Source: Streptococcus mitis
Lineage (GTDB): Bacteria > Bacillota > Bacilli > Lactobacillales > Streptococcaceae
Direction of reading: 5' to 3'
NCBI GenBank assembly: GCA_001560895.1
Contig: CP014326.1
Coordinates: 260,001-324,000 of the forward strand
DNA length: 64,000 nucleotides
Position numbers and translations under genes: made by a program. The notes under the pieces were generated by a model, which had not been told where the DNA came from, did no database searches, and saw only the letters and a program-made list of their open reading frames with translations. Positions 19,979 through 29,062 of this stretch are shown here, piece after piece (positions within the stretch are counted from its first letter, which is position 1; each line of letters starts with the position of its first letter).

Positions 19979-20092
19979 ATACTCTTCGAACATCTCTTCA
20001 AACCAAGTCGGTTTCCATTTGCAACCTCAAAACACTGTTTTGAAAAGCCTGCAGCTAGTTTCCTAGTTTGCTCTTTGATTTTCATTGAGTAT
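19979..20092 (+). repeat. BOX element, degenerate A-C form (copy 4)
   Basis: A 114-base copy: ATACTCTTCGAACATCTCTTCAA..., a shortened boxA lacking the CGTCAGCG...TGACTTCGTCAG part, then a boxC-like half (AAAACACTGTTTTGAA...) ending CATTGAGTAT. Lies between the divergent HAD and purine-permease genes. Confidence 0.85.
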
Positions 20093-20188
20093 AAGATGTC
20101 TTCTATTATAACAAAAAGCAGACAGAAAAGCAGATTCCAAACAAAAATTGGAATTCCATCAATTTCTTAAATAAATTAAACAAAGATA

Positions 20189-20236
20189 TTGAAAAAGTGA
20201 ATGATAAATGATATAATACAGATATTGTTCGTAAAA
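20189..20236 (+). promoter_or_regulatory. Purine permease promoter with PurBox-like sequence
   Basis: -35 TTGAAA (20189-20194), 17-base spacer, -10 TATAAT (20212-20217). At the expected transcription start lies ATTGTTCGTAAAA (20224-20236), which resembles the inverted PurR box (AWWGTTCGGWWWT) with two mismatches. There is no room for a purine riboswitch. Confidence 0.55.
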
Positions 20237-20254
20237 ATTAAAAGGAGATTGATA

Positions 20255-21673
20255 ATGGACAAATTATTTAAACTAAAAGAGAACGGTACAGACGTTCGTA
20301 CAGAGGTTCTCGCTGGTTTAACAACTTTCTTTGCAATGAGTTATATTCTCTTTGTAAACCCACAAATTCTTTCGCAAACAGGAATGCCTGCTCAGGGTGT
20401 ATTCCTCGCAACAATTATCGGTGCAGTTGCTGGTACCCTGATGATGGCCTTCTACGCCAACTTACCTTATGCTCAAGCACCAGGTATGGGTCTTAACGCC
20501 TTCTTTACATTTACAGTTGTATTCGGGCTTGGTTATTCATGGCAAGAAGCCTTGGCTATGGTCTTCATCTGTGGAATTATCTCATTGATTATTACCTTGA
20601 CAAATGTTCGTAAAATGATCATTGAATCGATTCCAAATGCCCTTCGCTCAGCTATTTCAGCTGGTATCGGTGTTTTTCTTGCCTACGTGGGAATTAAGAA
20701 TGCTGGACTTTTGAAATTTACGATTGATCCAGGAAACTATACTGTTGTAGGAGAAGGGGCTGACAAAGCTCAAGCAACGATTGCAGCAAACTCTTCAGCA
20801 GTTCCAGGATTGGTCAGCTTTAATAATCCAGCTGTTTTGGTGGCTCTTGCAGGACTTGTCATTACTATCTTCTTTGTTATCAAAGGGATTAAAGGGGGAA
20901 TTATTCTCTCTATCTTGACAACAACTGTTCTTGCTATTGCAGTTGGTTTGGTAGATTTGTCTAGTATCGATTTTGCTAACAACCATGTTGGTGCAGCCTT
21001 TGAAGACTTGAAGACAGTCTTTGGTGCGGCTCTTGGTTCAGAAGGTTTGGGAGCTTTGATTTCAGATACAGCTCGCTTGCCTGAAACTCTGATGGCTATT
21101 CTTGCCTTCTCGTTGACAGATATTTTTGATACAATTGGTACTTTGATCGGTACTGGTGAAAAAGTTGGTATCGTAGCGACAAATGGTGAAAATCACCAAT
21201 CAGCTAAGTTGGACAAGGCTCTTTACTCTGACTTGATTGGTACTTCAATTGGTGCCATCGCTGGTACTTCGAACGTAACGACTTATGTTGAGTCTGCTGC
21301 TGGTATCGGTGCAGGTGGACGTACTGGTTTGACAGCCTTGGTCGTGGCAATCTGTTTTGCGATCTCAAGCTTCTTTAGCCCACTTCTAGCGATTGTACCA
21401 ACAGCCGCTACAGCTCCAATCTTGATTATCGTTGGAATTATGATGTTGGCTAGCTTGAAAAATATCCATTGGGATGATATGGCTGAAGCGGTTCCTGCCT
21501 TCTTCACATCTATCTTTATGGGATTCAGCTACTCTATCACTCAAGGGATTGCAGTTGGTTTCTTGACTTACACTTTGACTAAGCTTGTCAAAGGTCAAGC
21601 TAAAGATGTTCATGTAATGATTTGGATTTTGGATGCCTTGTTTATCCTTAACTACATCAGCATGGCCTTATAA
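20255..21673 (+). CDS. NCS2/AzgA-type purine permease
   Basis: Membrane transporter for purine bases (guanine, hypoxanthine or adenine), 472 residues with about a dozen hydrophobic segments. Landmarks are the N-terminal TEVLAGLTTFFAMSYILFVNP, LPYAQAPGMGLNAFF, FSLTDIFDTIGTLIG and the TSNVTTYVESAAGIGAGGRT block; these match the AzgA/PbuG branch rather than uracil or xanthine carriers. I start at MDKLFKLKE (20255) because AAAAGGAG lies 9 bases upstream. Single gene with its own promoter and terminator. A PurR-type site may link it to purR further along. Confidence 0.88.
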   Translation: MDKLFKLKENGTDVRTEVLAGLTTFFAMSYILFVNPQILSQTGMPAQGVFLATIIGAVAGTLMMAFYANLPYAQAPGMGLNAFFTFTVVFGLGYSWQEALAMVFICGIISLIITLTNVRKMIIESIPNALRSAISAGIGVFLAYVGIKNAGLLKFTIDPGNYTVVGEGADKAQATIAANSSAVPGLVSFNNPAVLVALAGLVITIFFVIKGIKGGIILSILTTTVLAIAVGLVDLSSIDFANNHVGAAFEDLKTVFGAALGSEGLGALISDTARLPETLMAILAFSLTDIFDTIGTLIGTGEKVGIVATNGENHQSAKLDKALYSDLIGTSIGAIAGTSNVTTYVESAAGIGAGGRTGLTALVVAICFAISSFFSPLLAIVPTAATAPILIIVGIMMLASLKNIHWDDMAEAVPAFFTSIFMGFSYSITQGIAVGFLTYTLTKLVKGQAKDVHVMIWILDALFILNYISMAL

Positions 21674-21683
21674 TAGGATAACC

Positions 21684-21706
21684 CAGGGGGACTTTCCCCC
21701 TTTTTT
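21684..21706 (+). terminator. Purine permease terminator
   Basis: GGGGG-ACTTT-CCCCC hairpin followed by TTTTTT. It lies just ahead of the next gene's ribosome site. Confidence 0.85.
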
Positions 21707-21725
21707 AATACAAAGGAGATAGGTG

Positions 21726-22433
21726 ATGAAAGAGAAAAGTATCTGGAAAGAATTATTGAATCGTGCAGGTTGGCTGTTAATCTTTCTGCTAGCGACAATT
21801 TTATATCAGATTCCTATAGGGGTTACTGCTATTTTAACTTTAAATGCAGTACCATTGTTACAGTCAGGACTGATGGTTGCTGGTATTTCGATTGTGGTTT
21901 TGGGACTATTTATTTTTGGAGCTCGTAAAACGCAATTAGCTAGTTTTAATTTTTCTTTTTTTAAAGCTAAGGATCTGGCACGTTTGGGCTTGAGTTATTT
22001 AGTTATTTTAGGGTCAAATATACTAGGTTCTATCTTGCTACAACTGTCAAATGAGACGACAACAGCTAACCAGTCTCAGATTAACGATATGGTTCAGAAT
22101 AGTTCGTTGATTTCTAGCTTTTTCTTGCTGGCCTTGCTGGCTCCGATTTGTGAGGAAATCTTGTGCCGTGGGATTGTCCCTAAAAAGATTTTCCGAGGCA
22201 AGGAGAACTTGGGATTTATAGTAGGTACGATTGTGTTTGCTTTATTGCACCAACCAAGTAATTTACCTTCTTTATTGATTTATGGAGGTATGTCAATCGT
22301 TCTATCTTGGACAGCTTACAAGACACAACGTTTGGAAATGTCTATCTTGCTTCACATGATTGTTAATGGGGTAGCCTTCTGTTTATTGGCACTTGTGGTG
22401 ATTTTGAGTCGGACATTAGGGATTTCTGTTTAA
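21726..22433 (+). CDS. CPBP-family intramembrane metalloprotease (CAAX protease-like)
   Basis: Integral membrane protein of 235 residues with about seven hydrophobic segments. It has the three family motifs: EEILCRG (EExxxR), FALLHQP (FxxxH) and HMIVN (HxxxN). The family includes CAAX prenyl endopeptidases; in streptococci and lactobacilli some members are linked to bacteriocin immunity, but the target here is unknown. ATG 21726 is preferred over the GTG one codon earlier because GGAG then lies 7 bases away. Confidence 0.8.
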   Translation: MKEKSIWKELLNRAGWLLIFLLATILYQIPIGVTAILTLNAVPLLQSGLMVAGISIVVLGLFIFGARKTQLASFNFSFFKAKDLARLGLSYLVILGSNILGSILLQLSNETTTANQSQINDMVQNSSLISSFFLLALLAPICEEILCRGIVPKKIFRGKENLGFIVGTIVFALLHQPSNLPSLLIYGGMSIVLSWTAYKTQRLEMSILLHMIVNGVAFCLLALVVILSRTLGISV

Positions 22434-22468
22434 GATTTTTGACAATTGCTTACTTGTTTCTACTGGGA

Positions 22469-22505
22469 AAAAGATGAATGCAATCGTGTCCATCTTTTTC
22501 TTTTT
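22469..22505 (+). terminator. Terminator before the folate operon
   Basis: GAAAAAGATG and CATCTTTTTC form a stem around an approximately 13-base loop, followed by TTTTTAT. The folP promoter -10 (TATGGTAAAAT) overlaps the T-run. Confidence 0.65.
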
Positions 22506-22517
22506 ATGGTAAAATAG

Positions 22518-23507
<990 letters not shown>

Positions 23508-23508
23508 G

Positions 23509-24831
23509 ATGAAAGAAATTGAAAACAATCAGTGGATTACTAATTATCGGACGGACCAACCGCATTTTGGCTTGGAACGCATGGTGGAACTGTTAGCTTT
23601 GCGAGGCAATCCCCATCTCAAACTCAAGGTCATCCATATCGGAGGGACCAATGGCAAGGGTTCGACCATTGCTTTTTTGAAAAATATGCTAGAAAAGATG
23701 GGGCTGAGAGTTGGCGTGTTTAGCTCGCCCTATCTCATTCATTACACAGATCAGATTAGCATCAATAGGGAATCTATCCCAGAGGCTAGACTAGAAGCCC
23801 TCATGGCAGACTATCAGTCTTTGCTGGAAGGGGAAGCGGCCGCTAATTTACAGGGCACAACCGAGTTTGAGATTATCACAGCCATAGCCTATGACTACTT
23901 TGCCTCAGAGCAAGTAGATGTGGCTATTATGGAAGTCGGCATGGGTGGACTTTTAGATAGTACCAATGTCTGTCAGCCCATTTTAACAGGAATTACGACT
24001 ATTGGACTGGACCATGTAGCCCTACTTGGTGACACCCTGGAAGCCATAGCAGAGCAGAAAGCTGGTATTATCAAACAAGGTATTCCCTTGGTGACAGGTC
24101 GTATCGCTCCAGAAGCTTTGGCTATGATTGACCGCATTGCGGAAGGGAAAGATGCGTCGAGACTTGCCTACGGGGCAAATTATCATGTCAGTCATCAAAA
24201 GAGTGTGATGACAGGGGAAGTCTTTGATTATACTAGCTCTCTCAGACAAGGTCGCTTCCAGACTGGCCTGCTTGGTTTGCACCAGATAGAGAATGCTGGG
24301 ATGGCCATAGCTTTACTTGATACTTTTTGTCAAGAGGATGGTCGAGAACTAGCAAGTAATGACTTGCTTGCTCAGGCCTTGGAAGAAACAAGTTGGCCGG
24401 GGCGCTTGGAAGTTGTGTCTAGAGACCCCTTGATGATTTTGGATGGGGCCCATAACCCTCATGCCATCAAGGCTTTATTGGCAACCTTGCAAGAACGCTT
24501 TGCAGATTATCACAAGGAAATCCTCTTTACTTGTATCAAAACCAAGGCCTTGGAGGATATGTTGGACTTGCTGGGGACCATGTCAGATACTGAGCTTACC
24601 CTGACACATTTTGACGATAGTCGGGCGACTGATGGAAGCGTGCTGGAAGAGGCAGCTAAGTCTAGAAATCTCAGCTACAGAGATTGGCAGGATTTTCTAG
24701 AGCAGAAATTGATATATAAAAAAGAAGAGAAAAAAACAGTTAGGATTGTCACAGGTTCCTTGTATTTCTTGAGCCAAGTGAGAGCCTATCTGATGGAGAG
24801 GAAGAACGAAAATGGATACACAAAAGATTGA
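23509..24831 (+). CDS. folC: Folylpolyglutamate/dihydrofolate synthase
   Basis: Adds glutamate to dihydropteroate and to folates; 440 residues. The P-loop [15 protein letters not shown] lies at about residues 43-57, followed by [16 protein letters not shown], the Mur-ligase-type motif [17 protein letters not shown] and LDGAHNPHA in the C-terminal domain. It starts one base after the folP stop and its end overlaps folE by 20 bases. Second gene (sulB) of the folate operon. Confidence 0.96.
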   Translation: MKEIENNQWITNYRTDQPHFGLERMVELLALRGNPHLKLKVIHIGGTNGKGSTIAFLKNMLEKMGLRVGVFSSPYLIHYTDQISINRESIPEARLEALMADYQSLLEGEAAANLQGTTEFEIITAIAYDYFASEQVDVAIMEVGMGGLLDSTNVCQPILTGITTIGLDHVALLGDTLEAIAEQKAGIIKQGIPLVTGRIAPEALAMIDRIAEGKDASRLAYGANYHVSHQKSVMTGEVFDYTSSLRQGRFQTGLLGLHQIENAGMAIALLDTFCQEDGRELASNDLLAQALEETSWPGRLEVVSRDPLMILDGAHNPHAIKALLATLQERFADYHKEILFTCIKTKALEDMLDLLGTMSDTELTLTHFDDSRATDGSVLEEAAKSRNLSYRDWQDFLEQKLIYKKEEKKTVRIVTGSLYFLSQVRAYLMERKNENGYTKD

Positions 24832-25366
24832 AACAGCTGTAAAAATGATTATCGAGGCTGTAGGAGAGGACGCTAATCGCGAGGGTTTGCAGGAGACACC
24901 TGCTCGTGTCGCTCGTATGTACCAAGAGATTTTTTCAGGTCTTGGTCAAACAGCGGAGGAACATTTGTCAAAATCCTTTGAGATTATCGACGATAATATG
25001 GTGGTAGAAAAGGATATCTTTTTCCATACTATGTGTGAGCACCACTTCTTGCCATTTTATGGTAAAGCGCATATTGCCTACATTCCAGATGGCCGTGTGG
25101 CAGGTTTGTCTAAGCTAGCCCGTACGGTTGAAGTTTATTCGAAAAAGCCACAAATTCAAGAACGTTTGAATATCGAAGTGGCCGATGCCTTGATGGACTA
25201 TCTAGGTGCTAAAGGAGCCTTTGTTGTCATTGAGGCGGAACATATGTGTATGAGCATGCGTGGTGTCAGAAAACCAGGTACTGCAACCTTGACGACAGTA
25301 GCTAGGGGTCTATTTGAAACAGATAAGGACCTCCGAGATCAGGCTTATCGTTTAATGGGACTGTAA
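24812..25366 (+). CDS. folE: GTP cyclohydrolase I
   Basis: First committed step of folate synthesis: GTP to 7,8-dihydroneopterin triphosphate. The 184-residue protein has the zinc ligands Cys and His in [12 protein letters not shown], a second Cys in [16 protein letters not shown], and the conserved [20 protein letters not shown] motif. The start overlaps the folC end. Behind it a short hairpin separates it from folBK. Confidence 0.97.
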   Translation: MDTQKIETAVKMIIEAVGEDANREGLQETPARVARMYQEIFSGLGQTAEEHLSKSFEIIDDNMVVEKDIFFHTMCEHHFLPFYGKAHIAYIPDGRVAGLSKLARTVEVYSKKPQIQERLNIEVADALMDYLGAKGAFVVIEAEHMCMSMRGVRKPGTATLTTVARGLFETDKDLRDQAYRLMGL

Positions 25367-25370
25367 AAAA

Positions 25371-25394
25371 GAATCCGCTTTGGGCGGATTTTTC
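25371..25394 (+). terminator. Intercistronic hairpin between folE and folBK
   Basis: AATCCGC-TTTG-GGCGGATT followed by TTTC. The T-run is short, so this is likely an attenuator or mRNA processing stem rather than the operon end. Confidence 0.5.
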
Positions 25395-25409
25395 TAGAAA
25401 GGACTAGTT

Positions 25410-26222
25410 ATGGATCAACTGCAGATTAAGGATTTGGAAATTTTTGCCTATCATGGTCTTTTTCCCAGTGAGAAGGAATTGGGGCAGAAATTTGTCGTTT
25501 CAGCCATCCTATCCTATGATATGACCAAGGCGGCGATAGACTTGGATTTAACGGCCTCTGTCCATTACGGAGAATTGTGTCAGCAGTGGACGACTTGGTT
25601 TCAGGAAACAACTGAGGACTTGATTGAAACGGTAGCCTACAAACTGGTAGAACGTACTTTTGAGGCTTATCCTCTGGTTCAAGAGATTGAACTTGAACTC
25701 AAAAAACCTTGGGCACCGGTTCATTTGCCACTAGATACTTGTTCGGTGACTATTCATCGTCGTAAGCAACGGGCCTTTATCGCCCTAGGGAGCAATATGG
25801 GGGATAAGCAAGCGAACTTGGAGCAAGCCATTGACAAACTGCGAGCTCGTGGCATCCATATTCTCAAAGAATCCAGTGTCTTAGCGACGGAGCCTTGGGG
25901 TGGAGTGGAGCAGGATAGCTTTGCCAATCAAGTGGTTGAGGTGGAAACCTGGCTACCAGCACCAGTCTTGTTAGAAACCTTGTTGGCTATTGAGGCAGAG
26001 CTGGGACGGGTGAGAGAAATCCATTGGGGACCTCGTTTGATTGATTTGGACTTGCTCTTTGTGGAGGACCAGGTCATTTATACAGACGACCTCATCTTGC
26101 CCCATCCTTACATAGCAGAACGCCTTTTTGTTCTTGAGTCTCTACAAGAAATTGCGCCTCATTTTATCCATCCGACATTAAAGCAACCTATTCGCAACTT
26201 GTATGATGCTTTGAAAAAATAG
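25410..26222 (+). CDS. folBK: Bifunctional dihydroneopterin aldolase / HPPK (FolB-FolK fusion)
   Basis: Two enzymes in one chain of 270 residues. Residues 1-~118 are dihydroneopterin aldolase ([27 protein letters not shown]). Residues ~122-270 are 6-hydroxymethyl-dihydropterin pyrophosphokinase ([47 protein letters not shown]). Together they turn dihydroneopterin into the substrate of FolP. The fused form is known as SulD in pneumococci. Last gene of the operon. Confidence 0.96.
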   Translation: MDQLQIKDLEIFAYHGLFPSEKELGQKFVVSAILSYDMTKAAIDLDLTASVHYGELCQQWTTWFQETTEDLIETVAYKLVERTFEAYPLVQEIELELKKPWAPVHLPLDTCSVTIHRRKQRAFIALGSNMGDKQANLEQAIDKLRARGIHILKESSVLATEPWGGVEQDSFANQVVEVETWLPAPVLLETLLAIEAELGRVREIHWGPRLIDLDLLFVEDQVIYTDDLILPHPYIAERLFVLESLQEIAPHFIHPTLKQPIRNLYDALKK

Positions 26223-26267
26223 AAAAACTCTAGTTTTCAGTCATGTAACTGAAGGCTAGAGTTTTTA
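26223..26267. terminator. Bidirectional terminator, folBK / DUF960-like gene
   Basis: AAAAACTCTAG and CTAGAGTTTTT form the stem; an inner repeat TTTTCAGT/ACTGAAGG extends it. It serves both converging genes. Confidence 0.8.
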
Positions 26268-26582
26268 AAATAGGTCATTTTCTTCTGGGAGAAGGATAGT
26301 TTCTCTACCATCCATGTCTAAAACCAGTACTCTTGGCGGATAAAGAGGGTCAAAAGGATGGTTAAAGTCAAAATCAATGGCTGTAGGGAGGTGTTGGCTT
26401 GAAAAGTGGAAGGTAATTTTTCCTTGGTTATTGAGCAATTGAAACTCGAGTTCTTCTTCCAATTCAAAGACATTTTTTAAGAAATGGTCGATGATATACC
26501 AAAAAGAATCAATGACATCATCAGGCAAGCTGGTAACAATGCCAAAACTAGCCGATCGCATCTGGGTATTGGTAAAAGCCAT
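26265..26582 (-). CDS. DUF960-like protein
   Basis: Small acidic cytosolic protein, 105 residues. It begins MAFTNTQMRSASFGIVTSLP, contains DDVIDSFWYIIDHFLK, and is rich in Asp and Glu; it ends LLPEENDLF. This resembles the DUF960 family of lactic acid bacteria, with no established function. The chosen start has GGGGG upstream; the open frame beyond it is not needed. Convergent with folBK and divergent from ccpA. Confidence 0.6.
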   Translation of the reverse strand: MAFTNTQMRSASFGIVTSLPDDVIDSFWYIIDHFLKNVFELEEELEFQLLNNQGKITFHFSSQHLPTAIDFDFNHPFDPLYPPRVLVLDMDGRETILLPEENDLF

Positions 26583-26706
26583 ATCTCTGCCCCCTTTCTT
26601 TTCCCTTATCATACAGCAAATAGGATTAAAAATCAAGAAAAGGCGATTTTTTCTTCATAAACATAGTTTTCTATGAAATTTTTTTCAAACAATCTTCAAA
26701 AAATGC

Positions 26707-26769
26707 TTGAAAGTGTTTACAAATAGTGATAAAATGGAATAAGTAGAATCATGAAAACGAAATTTTCAT
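26707..26769 (+). promoter_or_regulatory. ccpA promoter with cre site and downstream palindrome
   Basis: -35 TTGAAA (26707-26712), 17-base spacer, -10 TAAAAT (26730-26735). TGAAAGTGTTTACA (26708-26721) matches the cre consensus except one central base and overlaps the -35. Downstream, ATGAAAA and TTTTCAT (26751-26769) form an inverted repeat in the leader. Confidence 0.65.
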
Positions 26770-26819
26770 ACCGTCTCTTTTTTGGAGTCTCGTGAGGTAT
26801 GATATAGAAAGGAAATGGA

Positions 26820-27830
26820 ATGAATACAGACGATACAGTAACGATTTATGATGTCGCCCGTGAAGCAGGGGTTTCAATGGCGACGGTTAGCCGTGTAGTC
26901 AATGGCAATAAGAATGTAAAAGAGAACACCCGTAAAAAAGTGCTTGAGGTAATTGATCGTTTGGATTACCGTCCAAATGCCGTGGCGCGTGGTCTTGCAA
27001 GCAAAAAGACAACCACTGTCGGTGTTGTGATCCCAAATATTACCAATGGCTACTTCTCAACGCTTGCTAAAGGGATTGATGATATCGCTGAAATGTACAA
27101 GTACAATATCGTCCTTGCTAATAGTGATGAGGATGATGATAAGGAAGTTTCAGTTGTCAATACACTGTTTTCTAAGCAAGTGGATGGTATCATCTTTATG
27201 GGTTACCACTTGACTGAAAAAATTCGTTCAGAGTTTTCTAGATCTCGGACACCGGTTGTTCTTGCGGGAACAGTGGATGTAGAACACCAACTTCCGAGTG
27301 TTAATATTGACTACAAACAAGCTACGATTGACGCAGTGACCTACCTTGCTAAAGAAAACGAACGCATTGCTTTTGTTAGCGGTCCACTAGTAGATGACAT
27401 CAATGGTAAGGTTCGTTTGGTTGGCTACAAGGAAGCCTTGAAAAAAGCAGGTATTTCTTATAGCGAAGGATTGGTATTTGAGTCTAAATACACTTATGAA
27501 GATGGCTATGCCTTGGCAGAGCGTTTAATTTCATCAAACGCAACTGCAGCAGTTGTAACCGGTGATGAATTGGCTGCAGGTGTCTTGAATGGTTTGGCTG
27601 ACCACGGTGTATCAGTACCGGAAGAGTTTGAAATCATTACTAGTGATGATTCACAAATCTCACGTTTTACCCGTCCAAACTTGACAACTATTGCCCAACC
27701 TCTTTATGACCTTGGTGCTATTAGTATGCGTATGTTGACTAAGATTATGCACAAGGAAGAGTTGGAAGAACGTGAAGTTCTCTTGCCTCATGGTTTGACA
27801 GAACGTCGTTCAACACGAAAACGGAAATAG
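26820..27830 (+). CDS. ccpA: Catabolite control protein A
   Basis: LacI/GalR-family regulator that binds cre sites when complexed with Ser-phosphorylated HPr. The 336-residue protein has the N-terminal helix-turn-helix (TIYDVAREAGVSMATVSRVVNG, hinge YRPNAVARGLASKK) and a periplasmic-binding-like effector core. AAAGGAAATGGAATG supplies the ribosome site. Likely targets in this window are manLMN, pflA and ccpA itself. A terminator follows directly. Confidence 0.96.
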   Translation: MNTDDTVTIYDVAREAGVSMATVSRVVNGNKNVKENTRKKVLEVIDRLDYRPNAVARGLASKKTTTVGVVIPNITNGYFSTLAKGIDDIAEMYKYNIVLANSDEDDDKEVSVVNTLFSKQVDGIIFMGYHLTEKIRSEFSRSRTPVVLAGTVDVEHQLPSVNIDYKQATIDAVTYLAKENERIAFVSGPLVDDINGKVRLVGYKEALKKAGISYSEGLVFESKYTYEDGYALAERLISSNATAAVVTGDELAAGVLNGLADHGVSVPEEFEIITSDDSQISRFTRPNLTTIAQPLYDLGAISMRMLTKIMHKEELEEREVLLPHGLTERRSTRKRK

Positions 27831-27832
27831 AA

Positions 27833-27872
27833 AAAATCAGGGAATCGTGAAGATTTCCTGATTTTGTTTTCT
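27833..27872 (+). terminator. ccpA terminator
   Basis: AAAATCAGG...CCTGATTTT stem with an inner GAATC/GATTTC pairing, directly after the ccpA stop. Confidence 0.75.
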
Positions 27873-27884
27873 AGAGAAGGAGTT

Positions 27885-28035
27885 ATACGCAATGAAAATC
27901 AAAGAGCAAACCAGGAAGCTAGCCGCAGGTTACTCCAAGCACTGCTTTGAGGTTGTAGATAGAACTGACACAGTTAGTAACCATACATACTGTAAGGCGA
28001 CGCTGACATGGTTTGAAGAGATTTTCGCAGAGTAT
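27885..28035 (-). repeat. BOX element, A-C form (copy 5)
   Basis: Minus-strand copy lacking boxB and somewhat diverged (ATACGCAATGAAAATCAAAG..., AAGGCGACGCTGAC...). Its end, GAGTAT, shares one base with the stop codon of ansA. Confidence 0.9.
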
Positions 28036-28997
28036 TAGCCTTCCATATAGTCTTTTAAGGCTTGCCCTGTTAATCCGGCATTGAGGGCGATGAGGAGTTT
28101 CAAGCGGGCTTTTTGGGCATTGAGTTCTTTAACAAAGAAAACGCCTGCCTTTTGCAACTGTACGCCTCCGCCTTGGTAGGCATAAACAGGTTCTGCAATA
28201 CCGTTAAAGCATCGTGAAACCAGGGCTACTGGGATTCCTCTCTGCAGAAGGCTTTCTAATTTTTGAGCCGTTTCTTTGGGAATATTACCAGCTCCGAAGG
28301 CTTGGATAATCAAACCGTCCAATTCTTCCAAATCCAGCATATCAATCAGCTCATCTGTCATACCAGCATAAGCCGAGATGATAGGGACTAAGCCTTGTAT
28401 GTGATCAAGGTCAAAGCGAACACGGGGTTCAGCTGTTTTAAAGTAGAGTATTTCCTGTTTCATAATCAGACCAAGTGGCCCGTGAGTAGGAGTCTGGAAG
28501 GTGCTGACGTTGGTCGTATGTGTTTTAGTAACATATTTGGCAGCGTGGATTTCATCGTTCATAACGACCAAAACACCTTTGTCAGCAGCCCTGTCATCGC
28601 TAGCCACCCTTAAAGCACTCAGATAATTATAAACACCGTCACTACCGAGTTCGTTGGAGCTGCGCATGGCCCCTGTTAGTACGATAGGCATGTGGGGAAC
28701 TTCCATGGTGTCAAGGAAATAGGCTGTTTCCTCTAAAGTATCGGTCCCGTGTGTGATCACCACCCCATCGTAGTTAGCAACTTCCTCTTTGATTTTTTTG
28801 TAGAGGGCCAGCATATGCTTGGGTTTGATATGGGGGCTTGGCAGGTTAAAAAAGTCTAAGGCGTGGACTTGGATTCCTTCGAGGGGATTGGTGACATGGT
28901 TCATGGGATTATCTGAACTAGTCACAACAGCGCCAGAAGCATCGGCCTGCATGGAAATAGTCCCACCCGTATGTAAAACAAGGATTTTCTTAGGCAT
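28035..28997 (-). CDS. ansA: L-asparaginase, type I
   Basis: Hydrolyses asparagine to aspartate and ammonia; 320 residues. The two threonine signatures are present: LHTGGTISM near the N-terminus (nucleophile Thr) and ITHGTDTLEETAYFL near residue 85. No signal peptide, so cytosolic. Its stop codon touches a BOX element. It is divergent from the HAD-MazG gene with about 65 bases between starts. Confidence 0.92.
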   Translation of the reverse strand: MPKKILVLHTGGTISMQADASGAVVTSSDNPMNHVTNPLEGIQVHALDFFNLPSPHIKPKHMLALYKKIKEEVANYDGVVITHGTDTLEETAYFLDTMEVPHMPIVLTGAMRSSNELGSDGVYNYLSALRVASDDRAADKGVLVVMNDEIHAAKYVTKTHTTNVSTFQTPTHGPLGLIMKQEILYFKTAEPRVRFDLDHIQGLVPIISAYAGMTDELIDMLDLEELDGLIIQAFGAGNIPKETAQKLESLLQRGIPVALVSRCFNGIAEPVYAYQGGGVQLQKAGVFFVKELNAQKARLKLLIALNAGLTGQALKDYMEG

Positions 28998-29062
28998 GAT
29001 TTACTCACTCTTTCTGAAATGTGGTATAATCATTGTATCACAAAAGGGGAGATTGGGATAGG

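Noticed and set aside
20093..20254. Purine riboswitch upstream of the purine permease.
   Set aside because: The promoter lies only about 40 bases before the start codon, and the conserved purine-aptamer core sequence is not present.
21726..22433. CPBP protease as part of a bacteriocin immunity locus.
   Set aside because: No bacteriocin precursor, double-glycine leader, or dedicated transporter nearby; neighbours are purine and folate genes.
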